6,677 bases of DNA. Origin: Cyanobacteriota bacterium. Its GTDB lineage: Bacteria; Cyanobacteriota; Cyanobacteriia; Phormidesmidales; Phormidesmidaceae. Below, in pieces: positions 1 through 4,850 of the stretch. A model generated the notes under the pieces. That model searched no databases. It worked only from the letters and a program-made list of their open reading frames with translations, and was not told where the DNA came from. The stretch is taken from the NCBI GenBank assembly GCA_027483425.1, contig JAIXUR010000225.1, positions 1 through 6,677 on the forward strand, given 5' to 3'. How positions within the stretch are numbered: the first letter of the stretch is position 1; each line of letters starts with the position of its first letter. Both the position numbers and the translations under genes were made by a program.

Positions 1-121
1 AGGCACTATCTGCTTGATTTGCAGTTGCGCCGTATTGTTTGAGTATTTCGTTAATTTCGCTGTCACTACGTCCTTCGCTCTTAAGATCTCTGGCCTGATT
101 GATAAAGTTATCTAAGGGCAT
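1..121 (-). CDS. Partial 5' end of a hypothetical protein gene (runs off left edge)
   Basis: Reading the minus strand from an ATG at 119-121 gives 40 uninterrupted codons to the window edge. A GGAG Shine-Dalgarno sequence (plus-strand CTCC at 131-134) lies 9 nt upstream of the ATG, which fixes the start. The visible N-terminus is hydrophilic and helix-prone. It starts MPLDNFINQARDLKSEG, followed by a SDSEINEILKQYG stretch, with no signal peptide or membrane segment so far. The pattern of an amphipathic helix, then Gly, Ser-Asp and Glu-Ile, resembles short N-terminal helical modules of many cyanobacterial hypothetical proteins, but I cannot name a family. Its codons are AT-richer than those of the genes to the right. 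A terminator-like hairpin (169-205) upstream isolates it from anything further right. The product is unknown; the open frame and good RBS make it likely a real gene. Confidence 0.6.
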   Translation of the reverse strand, partial: MPLDNFINQARDLKSEGRSDSEINEILKQYGATANQADSA

Positions 122-168
122 TGCTAGGGGCTCCAAAGCTAAATTTCAATCCCCTATACGGCAAGTAA

Positions 169-205
169 ATAGGCGATCAGGATTTGAAACTCCTTGATCG
201 CCTAT
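169..205. terminator. Stem-loop, probable (bidirectional) rho-independent terminator
   Basis: The left arm at 169-182 (ATAGGCGATCAGGA) pairs with the right arm at 191-205 (TCCTTGATCGCCTAT) with a single bulged T; the loop is 8 nt. The plus-strand side continues as CTTTATT and the minus-strand side as TTACTT, so the T-tracts are weak on both sides. It lies 63 bp beyond the stop of the small minus-strand ORF at 269-478 and upstream of the partial gene at 1-121, so it could end minus-strand transcripts of the former. An mRNA leader structure is an alternative. Confidence 0.5.
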
Positions 206-268
206 CTTTATTGAATCTTTGAACTTAGGATGTTTTAACCGCTAATATTCTTTACTAGATCAAGAGCA

Positions 269-478
269 TTAGCGGGATGCGCGATCGCTAGCTTGCTTAT
301 CTCGCAAGGTAGTATCGGCATCATCGGCTCGCCGATCGTAGGCCTCTGTAGCCCTTTTAACTGAAGAGTCGGTGTTACAACCACGACTCTGGTTATCGTC
401 TGAGGCCTCTCTCAGTTTTGTCGAAGGGTTCATAACCGCATTTTTCCTTGTGGTAACGACACAAAATAGGGGAAACAT
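269..478 (-). CDS. Possible small hypothetical protein (69 aa)
   Basis: This is a doubtful small gene. The frame runs from an ATG at 478 to TAA at 269. A GAGG lies about 10 nt upstream of the ATG, a TATACT -10-like box lies at 521-526, and a hairpin terminator follows the stop, so the surroundings look like a transcription unit. An internal ATG at 433 preceded by AAGGA would give 54 aa. The product is very hydrophilic and rich in Asp, Arg, Ser and Thr after a short apolar start (MFPLFCVV). It has two Cys and no recognisable domain. It carries one HIP1 site near its 3' end. I recognise no homologue. It could equally be non-coding DNA or a small RNA locus. Confidence 0.25.
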   Translation of the reverse strand: MFPLFCVVTTRKNAVMNPSTKLREASDDNQSRGCNTDSSVKRATEAYDRRADDADTTLRDKQASDRASR

Positions 479-495
479 GGCGACGCACCCTCAAC

Positions 496-509
496 AGTTC
501 ATTTGAACT
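496..509. promoter_or_regulatory. Perfect short palindrome, operator-like
   Basis: AGTTC-ATTT-GAACT is a perfect dyad with 5-bp arms and a 4-bp spacer. It lies just downstream of the -10-like box at 521-526 read on the minus strand, about where a repressor would block a minus-strand transcript. It does not match the cyanobacterial LexA box or the NtcA site (GTA-N8-TAC). The function is inferred from symmetry and position only. Confidence 0.3.
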
Positions 510-520
510 ATCAATAAAAT

Positions 521-547
521 AGTATATCTGTCCTATGCTTGGGGCAA
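521..547 (-). promoter_or_regulatory. Possible sigma70-like promoter for the small ORF
   Basis: On the minus strand, TATACT (521-526) matches the -10 consensus at five of six bases. A -35-like TTGCCC (542-547) lies 15 bp upstream, or CTTGCC at 16 bp. Both spacings are shorter than the usual 17 bp, so the -35 is weak. Transcription would start near 514, about 36 nt before the ATG at 478. Confidence 0.3.
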
Positions 548-577
548 GGCTTTGGCTAGACGCTCACAATAACGTCA

Positions 578-612
578 TAGTCCTGAGGTATTGAGTCGGC
601 TTAGTCCTGAGG
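578..612. repeat. 11-bp direct repeat at the 3' end of the pseudouridine synthase gene
   Basis: TAGTCCTGAGG occurs at 578-588 and again at 602-612, a period of 24 bp. The second copy covers the last codons and part of the stop of the gene ending at 601. Because 24 is a multiple of three, the downstream copy repeats the Pro-Gln-Asp ending in the same frame, where it continues as Tyr instead of a stop. This looks like a small duplication at the gene end. Confidence 0.6.
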
Positions 613-1563
613 AGATGGGGCGGTAGCCAATATCTTTGGAGCCTCATACACGAACTCTAAGGCCTTCTGAGTCCTAGGATGGGGCAGCTCCAGCCGATAG
701 GCGTGGAGGTGGTAGCCAACATCCCCCGGCACAGGCAACCCACCCTCCTCGGCAGGGTCAACCCTGAGGGGCAGCCCCCCCACGCCGTAGAGCGGATCGC
801 CCACCAGGGGAAACCCCGCCGCCGCCAGGTGAATGCGAATTTGGTGGGGTCGCCCGGTGCGAATCGTGACCTCCACCAGGGTGAACTCTGGGCTGCGTTG
901 GAGCACCCTGCCGTCGCTGTAGGCAGGCAACCCATCCGCCCTCGCCCCATACACATACCCCAGCACGGGATGATCGATCTTGCCAATGGGGGTTGTCAGC
1001 GTAAACACATCCGGCAAATCGCTGGCCCCAATCAGCGCTCGGTAGGTCTTGCGAATCGGGTGGGGAGCCAGAGGATCGTGGGCCGTGGCCGTAGACTCTC
1101 GCAACTGACGACTGAGCACAGAGCGAGCCAGGGGCGATCGCCCCAGCACCATCACCCCCGACGTCCCCCGCCCCAGCCGATGCACCGGAATGGGCGGATT
1201 CTCTGGATAGCACAGCCTGAGCTGATGCAGCAGCGTATGGGTGAGAAAGCCACCGCCGGGGAGCACGGGTAGGCCAGAGGGCTTGGCGATCGCCATTAAA
1301 TCGTCATCCTCATACAGCACCTCAAACCCCAGAGGCGCATCCGGTTCCTCCCACGGTGGCCGGTGATAGGTTAACGTTTCCCCTGACTGTAGGCGATCGT
1401 CGGGGGCTAGAGAAATTCCGTTGTGGCGAATTTGGCCTGAGAGAATGCGATCGCGCCACTCCGCCCGACTAGAGTGACGGTAGTGGCTGGCATAGAAGTC
1501 GAGCACCGAAAGACCCGCGTCGGTTTTGGTGATGCGATCGGTGTAAACCCATCCTTGATTCAT
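601..1563 (-). CDS. RluA-family RNA pseudouridine synthase (Gly in place of the catalytic Asp)
   Basis: Members of this family isomerise uridine to pseudouridine in rRNA or tRNA in the cytoplasm. The 320-aa protein has an S4-like RNA-binding region at about residues 15-65, then the synthase core: KPSGLPV (about 94-100), HRLGRGTSG (128-136), YRALIG, and RTGRPHQIRIHL followed by GDPLYG in the C-terminal third. The spacing and order fit RluA, and the length is normal. In classical RluA proteins the second motif is HRLDxxTSG and its Asp is the nucleophile; here the codon for residue 131 is GGG (Gly). As I recall, similar HRLGRGTSG motifs occur in cyanobacterial and plant relatives, so this may be a subfamily trait rather than decay; the rest of the frame is intact. 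I chose the ATG at 1563 because homology-like sequence begins there. An in-frame ATG at 1656 would add 31 residues translated through a REP-like element. The RBS is weak (AGGG about 6 nt upstream). The RNA target cannot be told from sequence. Confidence 0.9.
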   Translation of the reverse strand: MNQGWVYTDRITKTDAGLSVLDFYASHYRHSSRAEWRDRILSGQIRHNGISLAPDDRLQSGETLTYHRPPWEEPDAPLGFEVLYEDDDLMAIAKPSGLPVLPGGGFLTHTLLHQLRLCYPENPPIPVHRLGRGTSGVMVLGRSPLARSVLSRQLRESTATAHDPLAPHPIRKTYRALIGASDLPDVFTLTTPIGKIDHPVLGYVYGARADGLPAYSDGRVLQRSPEFTLVEVTIRTGRPHQIRIHLAAAGFPLVGDPLYGVGGLPLRVDPAEEGGLPVPGDVGYHLHAYRLELPHPRTQKALEFVYEAPKILATAPSPQD

Positions 1564-1579
1564 AGGAAACCCTAGATGC

Positions 1580-1607
1580 GGTGCATCGCTGCGCGGATGC
1601 ACCCTAC
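1580..1607 (-). repeat. REP-like element 1 (GTAG + hairpin)
   Basis: GGTGCATC (1580-1587) and GATGCACC (1596-1603) form a perfect 8-bp stem around an 8-nt loop. CTAC (1604-1607) follows directly, so on the minus strand the order is GTAG then hairpin. This is the layout of REP elements processed by RAYT (TnpA-REP) proteins. It lies 17 bp upstream of the start codon at 1563 and would form in the leader of that mRNA, where it could affect translation. Confidence 0.6.
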
Positions 1608-1618
1608 GCGTTGAATGG

Positions 1619-1669
1619 TTAAACCTCACCGCAGTTACCAACAGGCCCATTCGCAAGACAGAGGTTTAA
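1619..1669. repeat. Spaced 9-bp inverted repeat
   Basis: TTAAACCTC at 1619-1627 and GAGGTTTAA at 1661-1669 are perfect reverse complements separated by 33 bp. No coding or insertion-sequence structure lies between them. It may be a remnant of a small mobile element or a spaced operator upstream of the pseudouridine synthase gene. Confidence 0.4.
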
Positions 1670-1701
1670 ACTGGCCCACCGATCCATCCTTTCCGTTGGG
1701 T

Positions 1702-1724
1702 CCAGGGCGGCGGAACGGCCCTGG
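1702..1724. repeat. Hairpin, 7-bp stem
   Basis: CCAGGGC (1702-1708) pairs with GCCCTGG (1718-1724) across a 9-nt loop. There is no T-tract and no flanking GTAG, so it is neither a convincing terminator nor a REP-like element of the type seen nearby. Confidence 0.45.
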
Positions 1725-1735
1725 TCGAGCGGGGT

Positions 1736-1760
1736 CTGGGGACAATCGAAATGTCCCCAG
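1736..1760. repeat. Hairpin, perfect 9-bp stem
   Basis: CTGGGGACA (1736-1744) and TGTCCCCAG (1752-1760) form a perfect stem with a 7-nt loop. There is no T-tract. GTCTGGGGA at 1734-1742 is also complementary to TCCCCAGAC at 1776-1784 and again near 1859-1867, so alternative foldings exist with the repeat copies to the right. Confidence 0.55.
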
Positions 1761-1774
1761 CGGTAGGCTTGGCT

Positions 1775-1871
1775 TTCCCCAGACAACTCCCGCCCACAAT
1801 CATCTCAAAGGGTAATGGTACTGCCATAGAGCTGGTGGACAGTGCCTACCCTACACCTTCCCCAGACAACT
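1775..1871. repeat. Pair of 14-bp direct repeats
   Basis: TTCCCCAGACAACT occurs at 1775-1788 and identically at 1858-1871, 83 bp apart. The second copy runs directly into REP-like element 3, and a degenerate REP-like element lies between the copies. This suggests local duplication of a composite unit (spacer plus hairpin). Confidence 0.6.
1833..1854 (-). repeat. REP-like element 2 (degenerate)
   Basis: Arms GGTGGACA (1834-1841) and TGCCTACC (1843-1850) are followed by CTAC (1851-1854). The 22 bp differ from element 3 (1871-1892) at two positions, and these weaken the stem to one G-T wobble and one mismatch. It has the same minus-strand GTAG-then-hairpin order as its neighbours. Confidence 0.55.
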
Positions 1872-1892
1872 GGTGGGCAGTGCCCACCCTAC
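1871..1892 (-). repeat. REP-like element 3 (GTAG + hairpin)
   Basis: GGTGGGCA (1872-1879) and TGCCCACC (1881-1888) are perfect complements around a single G, so the real loop is probably 3-5 nt. CTAC (1889-1892) follows directly, giving GTAG then hairpin on the minus strand. It is the near-identical partner of element 2, 38 bp to the left. Confidence 0.6.
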
Positions 1893-1935
1893 CCCCGCTT
1901 TTGTCAGTATCCCCCGTTCAAAATTATCCGACGTT

Positions 1936-1959
1936 GGGCAAACAACCGTTTGCCCCTAC
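1936..1959 (-). repeat. REP-like element 4 (GTAG + hairpin)
   Basis: GGGCAAAC (1936-1943) pairs perfectly with GTTTGCCC (1948-1955) around AACC, and CTAC (1956-1959) follows directly. The stem sequence differs from elements 1-3, but the minus-strand GTAG-hairpin layout is the same. It starts 12 bp beyond the stop of the J-domain gene and could protect or terminate that transcript, though no T-tract follows. Confidence 0.6.
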
Positions 1960-1971
1960 GGTGGCAACCCC

Positions 1972-2682
1972 CTACACCAACCGCTTCACCCGCTCCTTCG
2001 CCTCCAGCCGCAGCTGCCGCACCCGCCGAAACAACTCCTCCCCCGTGTGAAGGTAGCTCTCTTCATAGCTCATCGTGAAGCGCTCCAGTTCATCCAGCCC
2101 ATCCTCCAGCAGCCCCAGCCAGTGGTAAACATCCGCCGCCCCCCCCGCCGTACTCACCGGGTTCGCCATCGACTGAAACTTGCCCTGAGCCTGCCCCAGC
2201 CAAGTGCGCCCCTGCTCCAAATAGGCCATAAACCCCTCCATCAGCTCATCGTCAAAGGGGTCAGCCGACAGCTTGCGAATCTCCGTCTTCAGCGGTGCCA
2301 TAATCTTGCCCATCAGCCGATCCACCGGGCCATAGACCAGCTTGAGCCAGGCATCTTCCCGCGCCTCCGAAGACTGAGTCGCCTGGCGGGCATAGCGATA
2401 CACCTCCTGCATCTCGGCGGTGCGCCTCGCCCGGCTGGCCGCACTCTCCACCGGGTCAGCGGCCGCCACTCCCTGGCGCTGCTGGTCGTAGACCGTGCGC
2501 CGCAGGGGGTCACCAATAATCTCGTAGGCCGTATTGATCCGCGCAATGCGATCGTGGGACGCCTGGCTACTCTGACTATCGGGATGATATTGCTTGGCCA
2601 AACGGCGATAGGCCCGCTTAATCTCCGCCTGGGTCGCCGTCTCGTGGATTTCGAGGGTTTGGTAGTGGGTCTCATGTGCCAT
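1972..2682 (-). CDS. J-domain (DnaJ-type) co-chaperone-like protein
   Basis: J domains bind Hsp70 (DnaK) and stimulate its ATPase. The 236-aa protein begins with a complete J domain at about residues 6-68: YQTLEIHETATQAEIKRAYR as helices I-II, the obligatory HPD at 33-35, then IARINTAYEIIGD and the closing RRTVYD. There is no Gly/Phe region, no CxxCxGxG zinc repeats and no substrate-binding domain of full DnaJ. The remaining ~165 residues are charged, probably helical and end in an Arg/Lys-rich segment (RVRQLRLEAKERVKRLV); I do not recognise a domain there. It is therefore a specialised type III J protein of unknown client. It lies 74 bp downstream of the transporter gene on the same strand and may be co-transcribed. 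The start is the first ATG fitting the J domain; no clear Shine-Dalgarno sequence precedes it. The frame stays open far upstream inside the transporter gene, which I treat as a GC-rich artefact. Confidence 0.9.
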   Translation of the reverse strand: MAHETHYQTLEIHETATQAEIKRAYRRLAKQYHPDSQSSQASHDRIARINTAYEIIGDPLRRTVYDQQRQGVAAADPVESAASRARRTAEMQEVYRYARQATQSSEAREDAWLKLVYGPVDRLMGKIMAPLKTEIRKLSADPFDDELMEGFMAYLEQGRTWLGQAQGKFQSMANPVSTAGGAADVYHWLGLLEDGLDELERFTMSYEESYLHTGEELFRRVRQLRLEAKERVKRLV

Positions 2683-2688
2683 AGGGAC

Positions 2689-2694
2689 ATTGTA
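2689..2694 (-). promoter_or_regulatory. Possible -10 box for a leaderless J-protein transcript
   Basis: On the minus strand TACAAT (five of six matches to the -10 consensus) ends 6 nt before the ATG at 2682, so transcription would start at or next to the start codon. This would agree with the absence of a Shine-Dalgarno sequence. No convincing -35 is present, so the call is weak. Confidence 0.2.
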
Positions 2695-2756
2695 AAAGAG
2701 ACCAGCTACAGAGAGGGAGGGGGCGAGGCCAAGACAGGCGACGGGAAGAATAGGGG

Positions 2757-3671
2757 CTATTGTGGAAGGTCGGGCTTCGGGGCAACCAGGGAGGGCACGG
2801 GGGTTGGGGGTACGAGGCGGTTGGCGATCGCGGTACCCAGCAACACCAGCCCACAGCCTAACCCCATCGAGGCCGTTACCGCTTCCCCCAGCCACAGCAC
2901 TCCCCACCCCATGGCAAACATCGGGATCAAATAGCCCACCGTCAGCGCCCGGGTTGAGCCCAGGTGGGCAATCAGGCGAAAGTACAGGAGGTAGGCCAGG
3001 GCCGTAGACAACAGCGCCAGGGCCACCAACGCCGCCATACTCTGGGGCGATGGCACAGCCTGGGGAACCGTAAAGGGCAGCATCGGCAGCAGCACCAGCG
3101 CGGCTCCCACCAGGCTGCCCGTGGCAATCACCAGGGCAGGCACCTGGGCCAGGTGACGGCGCACGTAGGGAGCGGCGATCGCATAGCAACAGGCCGCACC
3201 CAACCCGGCCACCACCGCAGGCCAAAAGCCTTCCGTCCCTAGGGTCGGTTGCCAACCTAGCAAAATCACCACCCCCATAAACCCCATTCCCAGGCCCACC
3301 AACTGGCCCACCGAGTGACGCTCTTTGAGCCAGATCAGGGCAATGCCGGTGCCAAACAGAGGGGCCGTGGCATTCAAAATAGAGGTGAACCCCGCCGGTA
3401 GCCACAGGGTAGCGTAGGCCAGCAGCACAAAGGGTAGCGCCGAGTTGAGCCCACCCACCACCAGCAAATGCCGCCAGTGGGCTAACCCGACCGACCAAAG
3501 CCCCTGCCGCAGCACCAGGGGTACCAGCACCGCACTCGCCAGCACCAGCCGCAGCTCAATCAACCACACCGGCCCAAACTCTGAAGCCGCCACCCGCATC
3601 CAAAAAAACGACCCACCCCAGACGGCGGCCAACACCACAAACTCCACCACCGCATCCCAGCGTTTCATCAT
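2757..3671 (-). CDS. EamA/DMT-superfamily transporter (drug/metabolite exporter type)
   Basis: This is an inner-membrane permease of the 10-TMS drug/metabolite transporter superfamily, probably exporting a small metabolite; the substrate cannot be read from sequence. The 304-aa protein consists of two EamA repeats (about residues 8-140 and 155-288). Typical marks are VWGGSFFWMRVA in TM1, LNSALPFVLLAYA in TM3, APLFGTGIALIWLKER closing the first repeat, and the equivalent IPMFAMGWGVLWLGE in the second. The Pro-rich tail is cytoplasmic and poorly conserved in kind. Two adjacent ATGs (3671 and 3668) follow a GGAG at 3677-3680 by 5 and 8 nt; either could be used. An ATG at 3704 lies upstream of this RBS and within the predicted promoter, so I reject it. 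A good promoter (3690-3718) sits directly in front, so the gene can be expressed independently of ada. Confidence 0.93.
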   Translation of the reverse strand: MMKRWDAVVEFVVLAAVWGGSFFWMRVAASEFGPVWLIELRLVLASAVLVPLVLRQGLWSVGLAHWRHLLVVGGLNSALPFVLLAYATLWLPAGFTSILNATAPLFGTGIALIWLKERHSVGQLVGLGMGFMGVVILLGWQPTLGTEGFWPAVVAGLGAACCYAIAAPYVRRHLAQVPALVIATGSLVGAALVLLPMLPFTVPQAVPSPQSMAALVALALLSTALAYLLYFRLIAHLGSTRALTVGYLIPMFAMGWGVLWLGEAVTASMGLGCGLVLLGTAIANRLVPPTPVPSLVAPKPDLPQ

Positions 3672-3689
3672 GGCGTCTCCCGACGGTAT

Positions 3690-3718
3690 ATCATATCTGG
3701 TCAAAATTCAAAGTTCAA
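3690..3718 (-). promoter_or_regulatory. Sigma70-like promoter for the EamA transporter
   Basis: On the minus strand, TTGAAC (3713-3718) and TATGAT (3690-3695) are separated by exactly 17 bp, with four of six and five of six consensus matches. Transcription should start near 3683, leaving a leader of about 12-15 nt that contains the GGAG ribosome binding site. It lies between the ada stop (3727) and the transporter start. Confidence 0.55.
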
Positions 3719-3721
3719 AAT
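3701..3721. repeat. Three tandem heptamers (TCAAAAT/TCAAAGT/TCAAAAT)
   Basis: A 7-bp unit is repeated three times with one substitution in the middle copy. Short tandem heptamers of this sort are common between genes in cyanobacteria (STRR-like). The array covers the -35 hexamer and most of the spacer of the transporter promoter, and copy-number change would alter promoter spacing. Confidence 0.55.
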
Positions 3722-3726
3722 TTGCC

Positions 3727-4794
3727 TCAATGCCCCGGCATCCGGCCCTCGCGCTCTAGCTCCAACAGCAGCCGTTTGCGCCACAGTCCTCCACCATAGC
3801 CGGTCAGCGAACCATCCTTGCCAATCACCCGGTGGCAGGGCACCAAAATGTTGATGCGGTTCATGGCGTTGGCGCGGGCCACCGCCCGCATGGCCGTGGG
3901 TTGGCCAATGCGCTGGGCCAGGGCGTCGTAGGCGATGGTCTCACCGTGGGGAATGTGCTGGAGCGCCTCCCAAACCCGGTTCTGAAAGGGAGTCCCCTGT
4001 AGCGTCACGGGTACGGTAAAGGCGGTGCGCTCCCCGGCAAAATACTCCCCTAGCTCGAGTTTCAGAGTCGTCAGGTGGGGGTGACTCACCGGCAATACCG
4101 CGTGGCCAAACCGCTGGCGCAGGGTCGCGTAGTTGCGCTCTAGCATCCGGCGATCGCTGTATTCCAGCAGGCACAGCCCCCCATCGACGGCCCCGGCCAC
4201 CATCAGCCCCAGGGGGGTGTCCATCAGCTCTACGGCAATGTAGCGCTGGCTATCAGCCTGGCCCGGTGGTACCCCAAAGGTCTTGGCAAACGCCTCCCGA
4301 AAGCCGCTGTGGGAGTCGTACCCCTGGGCAAACACCACATCGTCGAGCGACTCACCGCTGCGAATTTGGGTAAAGGCCTCGGCCAGCCGCCGCGCCCGGC
4401 ACCAGTCGGTAAACGTCATGCCGTAGTGGTCTTTAAACCACCGCCGCGCCCGCTCGGGGGTGATGCCCAACTGTTGCCAGTCCTCTGCCGAGAGTTTTTG
4501 CTGGGCCGAGGTCTCGACTCGTGCCATCAGCTGGCTCATCCACGGGGGCGGCTGCTCTAGGCTGGCTTCGGGGCTGCATCGCTTGCAGGGGCGGTACCCG
4601 GCCACCACGGCCTCCCGCAGCGACAGAAAGAATTCAACATTTTCCCGCTTTGGGCACGACGAGCAGGAGGGCCGACAAAAAATACCGGTGGTGCGTACCG
4701 CCACAAAAAACAGGCCATCGTAGCTGGCATCTTTGCGGTAAAACGCGGCCTCCATTTCGGTTTCGGAGGGGGTAAAGCTCAAGGTCATCTGCAT
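3727..4794 (-). CDS. ada: Ada: bifunctional methylphosphotriester/O6-alkylguanine-DNA methyltransferase and AraC-type regulator
   Basis: Ada repairs alkylated DNA by suicidal transfer of methyl groups to its own cysteines and, once methylated on the N-terminal Cys, activates the adaptive response. All three parts are present in 355 aa (E. coli Ada has 354). The N-terminal zinc domain has FCRPSC (C40, C44) and RPCKRC (C70, C73). An AraC-type helix-turn-helix lies at about 95-175 (ITPERARRWFKDHYGMTFTDW, then DDVVFAQGYDSHSGFREAF). A C-terminal MGMT domain (about 183-350) has the PCHRVIG acceptor at C320, preceded by TAMRAVARANAMNRI and followed by GYGGGLWRKRLLLELE. No key residue is missing. The start at 4794 or an ATG two codons in (4788) are both possible; neither has a strong RBS. 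An upstream dyad and -35-like box (4823-4840) may control it. No alkB or other alkylation gene adjoins it here. Confidence 0.96.
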   Translation of the reverse strand: MQMTLSFTPSETEMEAAFYRKDASYDGLFFVAVRTTGIFCRPSCSSCPKRENVEFFLSLREAVVAGYRPCKRCSPEASLEQPPPWMSQLMARVETSAQQKLSAEDWQQLGITPERARRWFKDHYGMTFTDWCRARRLAEAFTQIRSGESLDDVVFAQGYDSHSGFREAFAKTFGVPPGQADSQRYIAVELMDTPLGLMVAGAVDGGLCLLEYSDRRMLERNYATLRQRFGHAVLPVSHPHLTTLKLELGEYFAGERTAFTVPVTLQGTPFQNRVWEALQHIPHGETIAYDALAQRIGQPTAMRAVARANAMNRINILVPCHRVIGKDGSLTGYGGGLWRKRLLLELEREGRMPGH

Positions 4795-4822
4795 GGGTAA
4801 CGCCCAGTTCCTAGGGTCATTG

Positions 4823-4840
4823 TGTCAACCGGTGCGGTTG
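4823..4840 (-). promoter_or_regulatory. Candidate -35 box and overlapping dyad upstream of ada
   Basis: On the minus strand a perfect TTGACA (plus-strand TGTCAA at 4823-4828) lies 28 nt upstream of the ada ATG at 4794. It overlaps a perfect dyad CAACCG-GTG-CGGTTG at 4826-4840. No -10 hexamer is seen 16-18 bp downstream, so the promoter would be incomplete without help from a regulator. The dyad is a candidate operator, for Ada itself or another regulator; I do not see the E. coli type Ada box. Confidence 0.35.
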
Positions 4841-4850
4841 CCGTCCACCG

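Larger units (their letters stand above)
1564..1971. other. Intergenic region rich in palindromes, no gene seen
   Basis: About 400 bp separate the pseudouridine synthase start from the J-domain gene stop. Short open frames here have no RBS and run across repeats, so I call no gene. The region holds four REP-like elements, two further hairpins, a 14-bp direct repeat and a 9-bp spaced inverted repeat, listed separately. Any promoter of the pseudouridine synthase gene should lie at its left side, but I see no convincing -10/-35 pair. Confidence 0.7.

Noticed and set aside
496..509. LexA or NtcA binding site
   Set aside because: The dyad AGTTC-N4-GAACT does not fit the cyanobacterial LexA consensus or GTA-N8-TAC.
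679..1272. Plus-strand 197-aa open frame opposite the pseudouridine synthase
   Set aside because: It is a shadow of a GC-rich gene: no RBS, low-complexity product, and the opposite strand has clear RluA motifs.
1564..1656. Longer start (ATG at 1656) for the pseudouridine synthase
   Set aside because: The extra 31 residues are translated from a REP-like element and repeat DNA and resemble no family N-terminus.
1873..2934. Plus-strand 353-aa open frame across the intergenic repeats and J-domain gene
   Set aside because: It begins in REP-like repeats and runs antisense to two recognised genes; the product has no domain.
2683..3498. N-terminal extension of the J-domain frame into the transporter gene, giving a 508-aa protein
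   Set aside because: The extension lies in another frame of the well-supported EamA gene, is Gly/Pro/Ala-rich with no domain, and the J domain begins right after the ATG at 2682.
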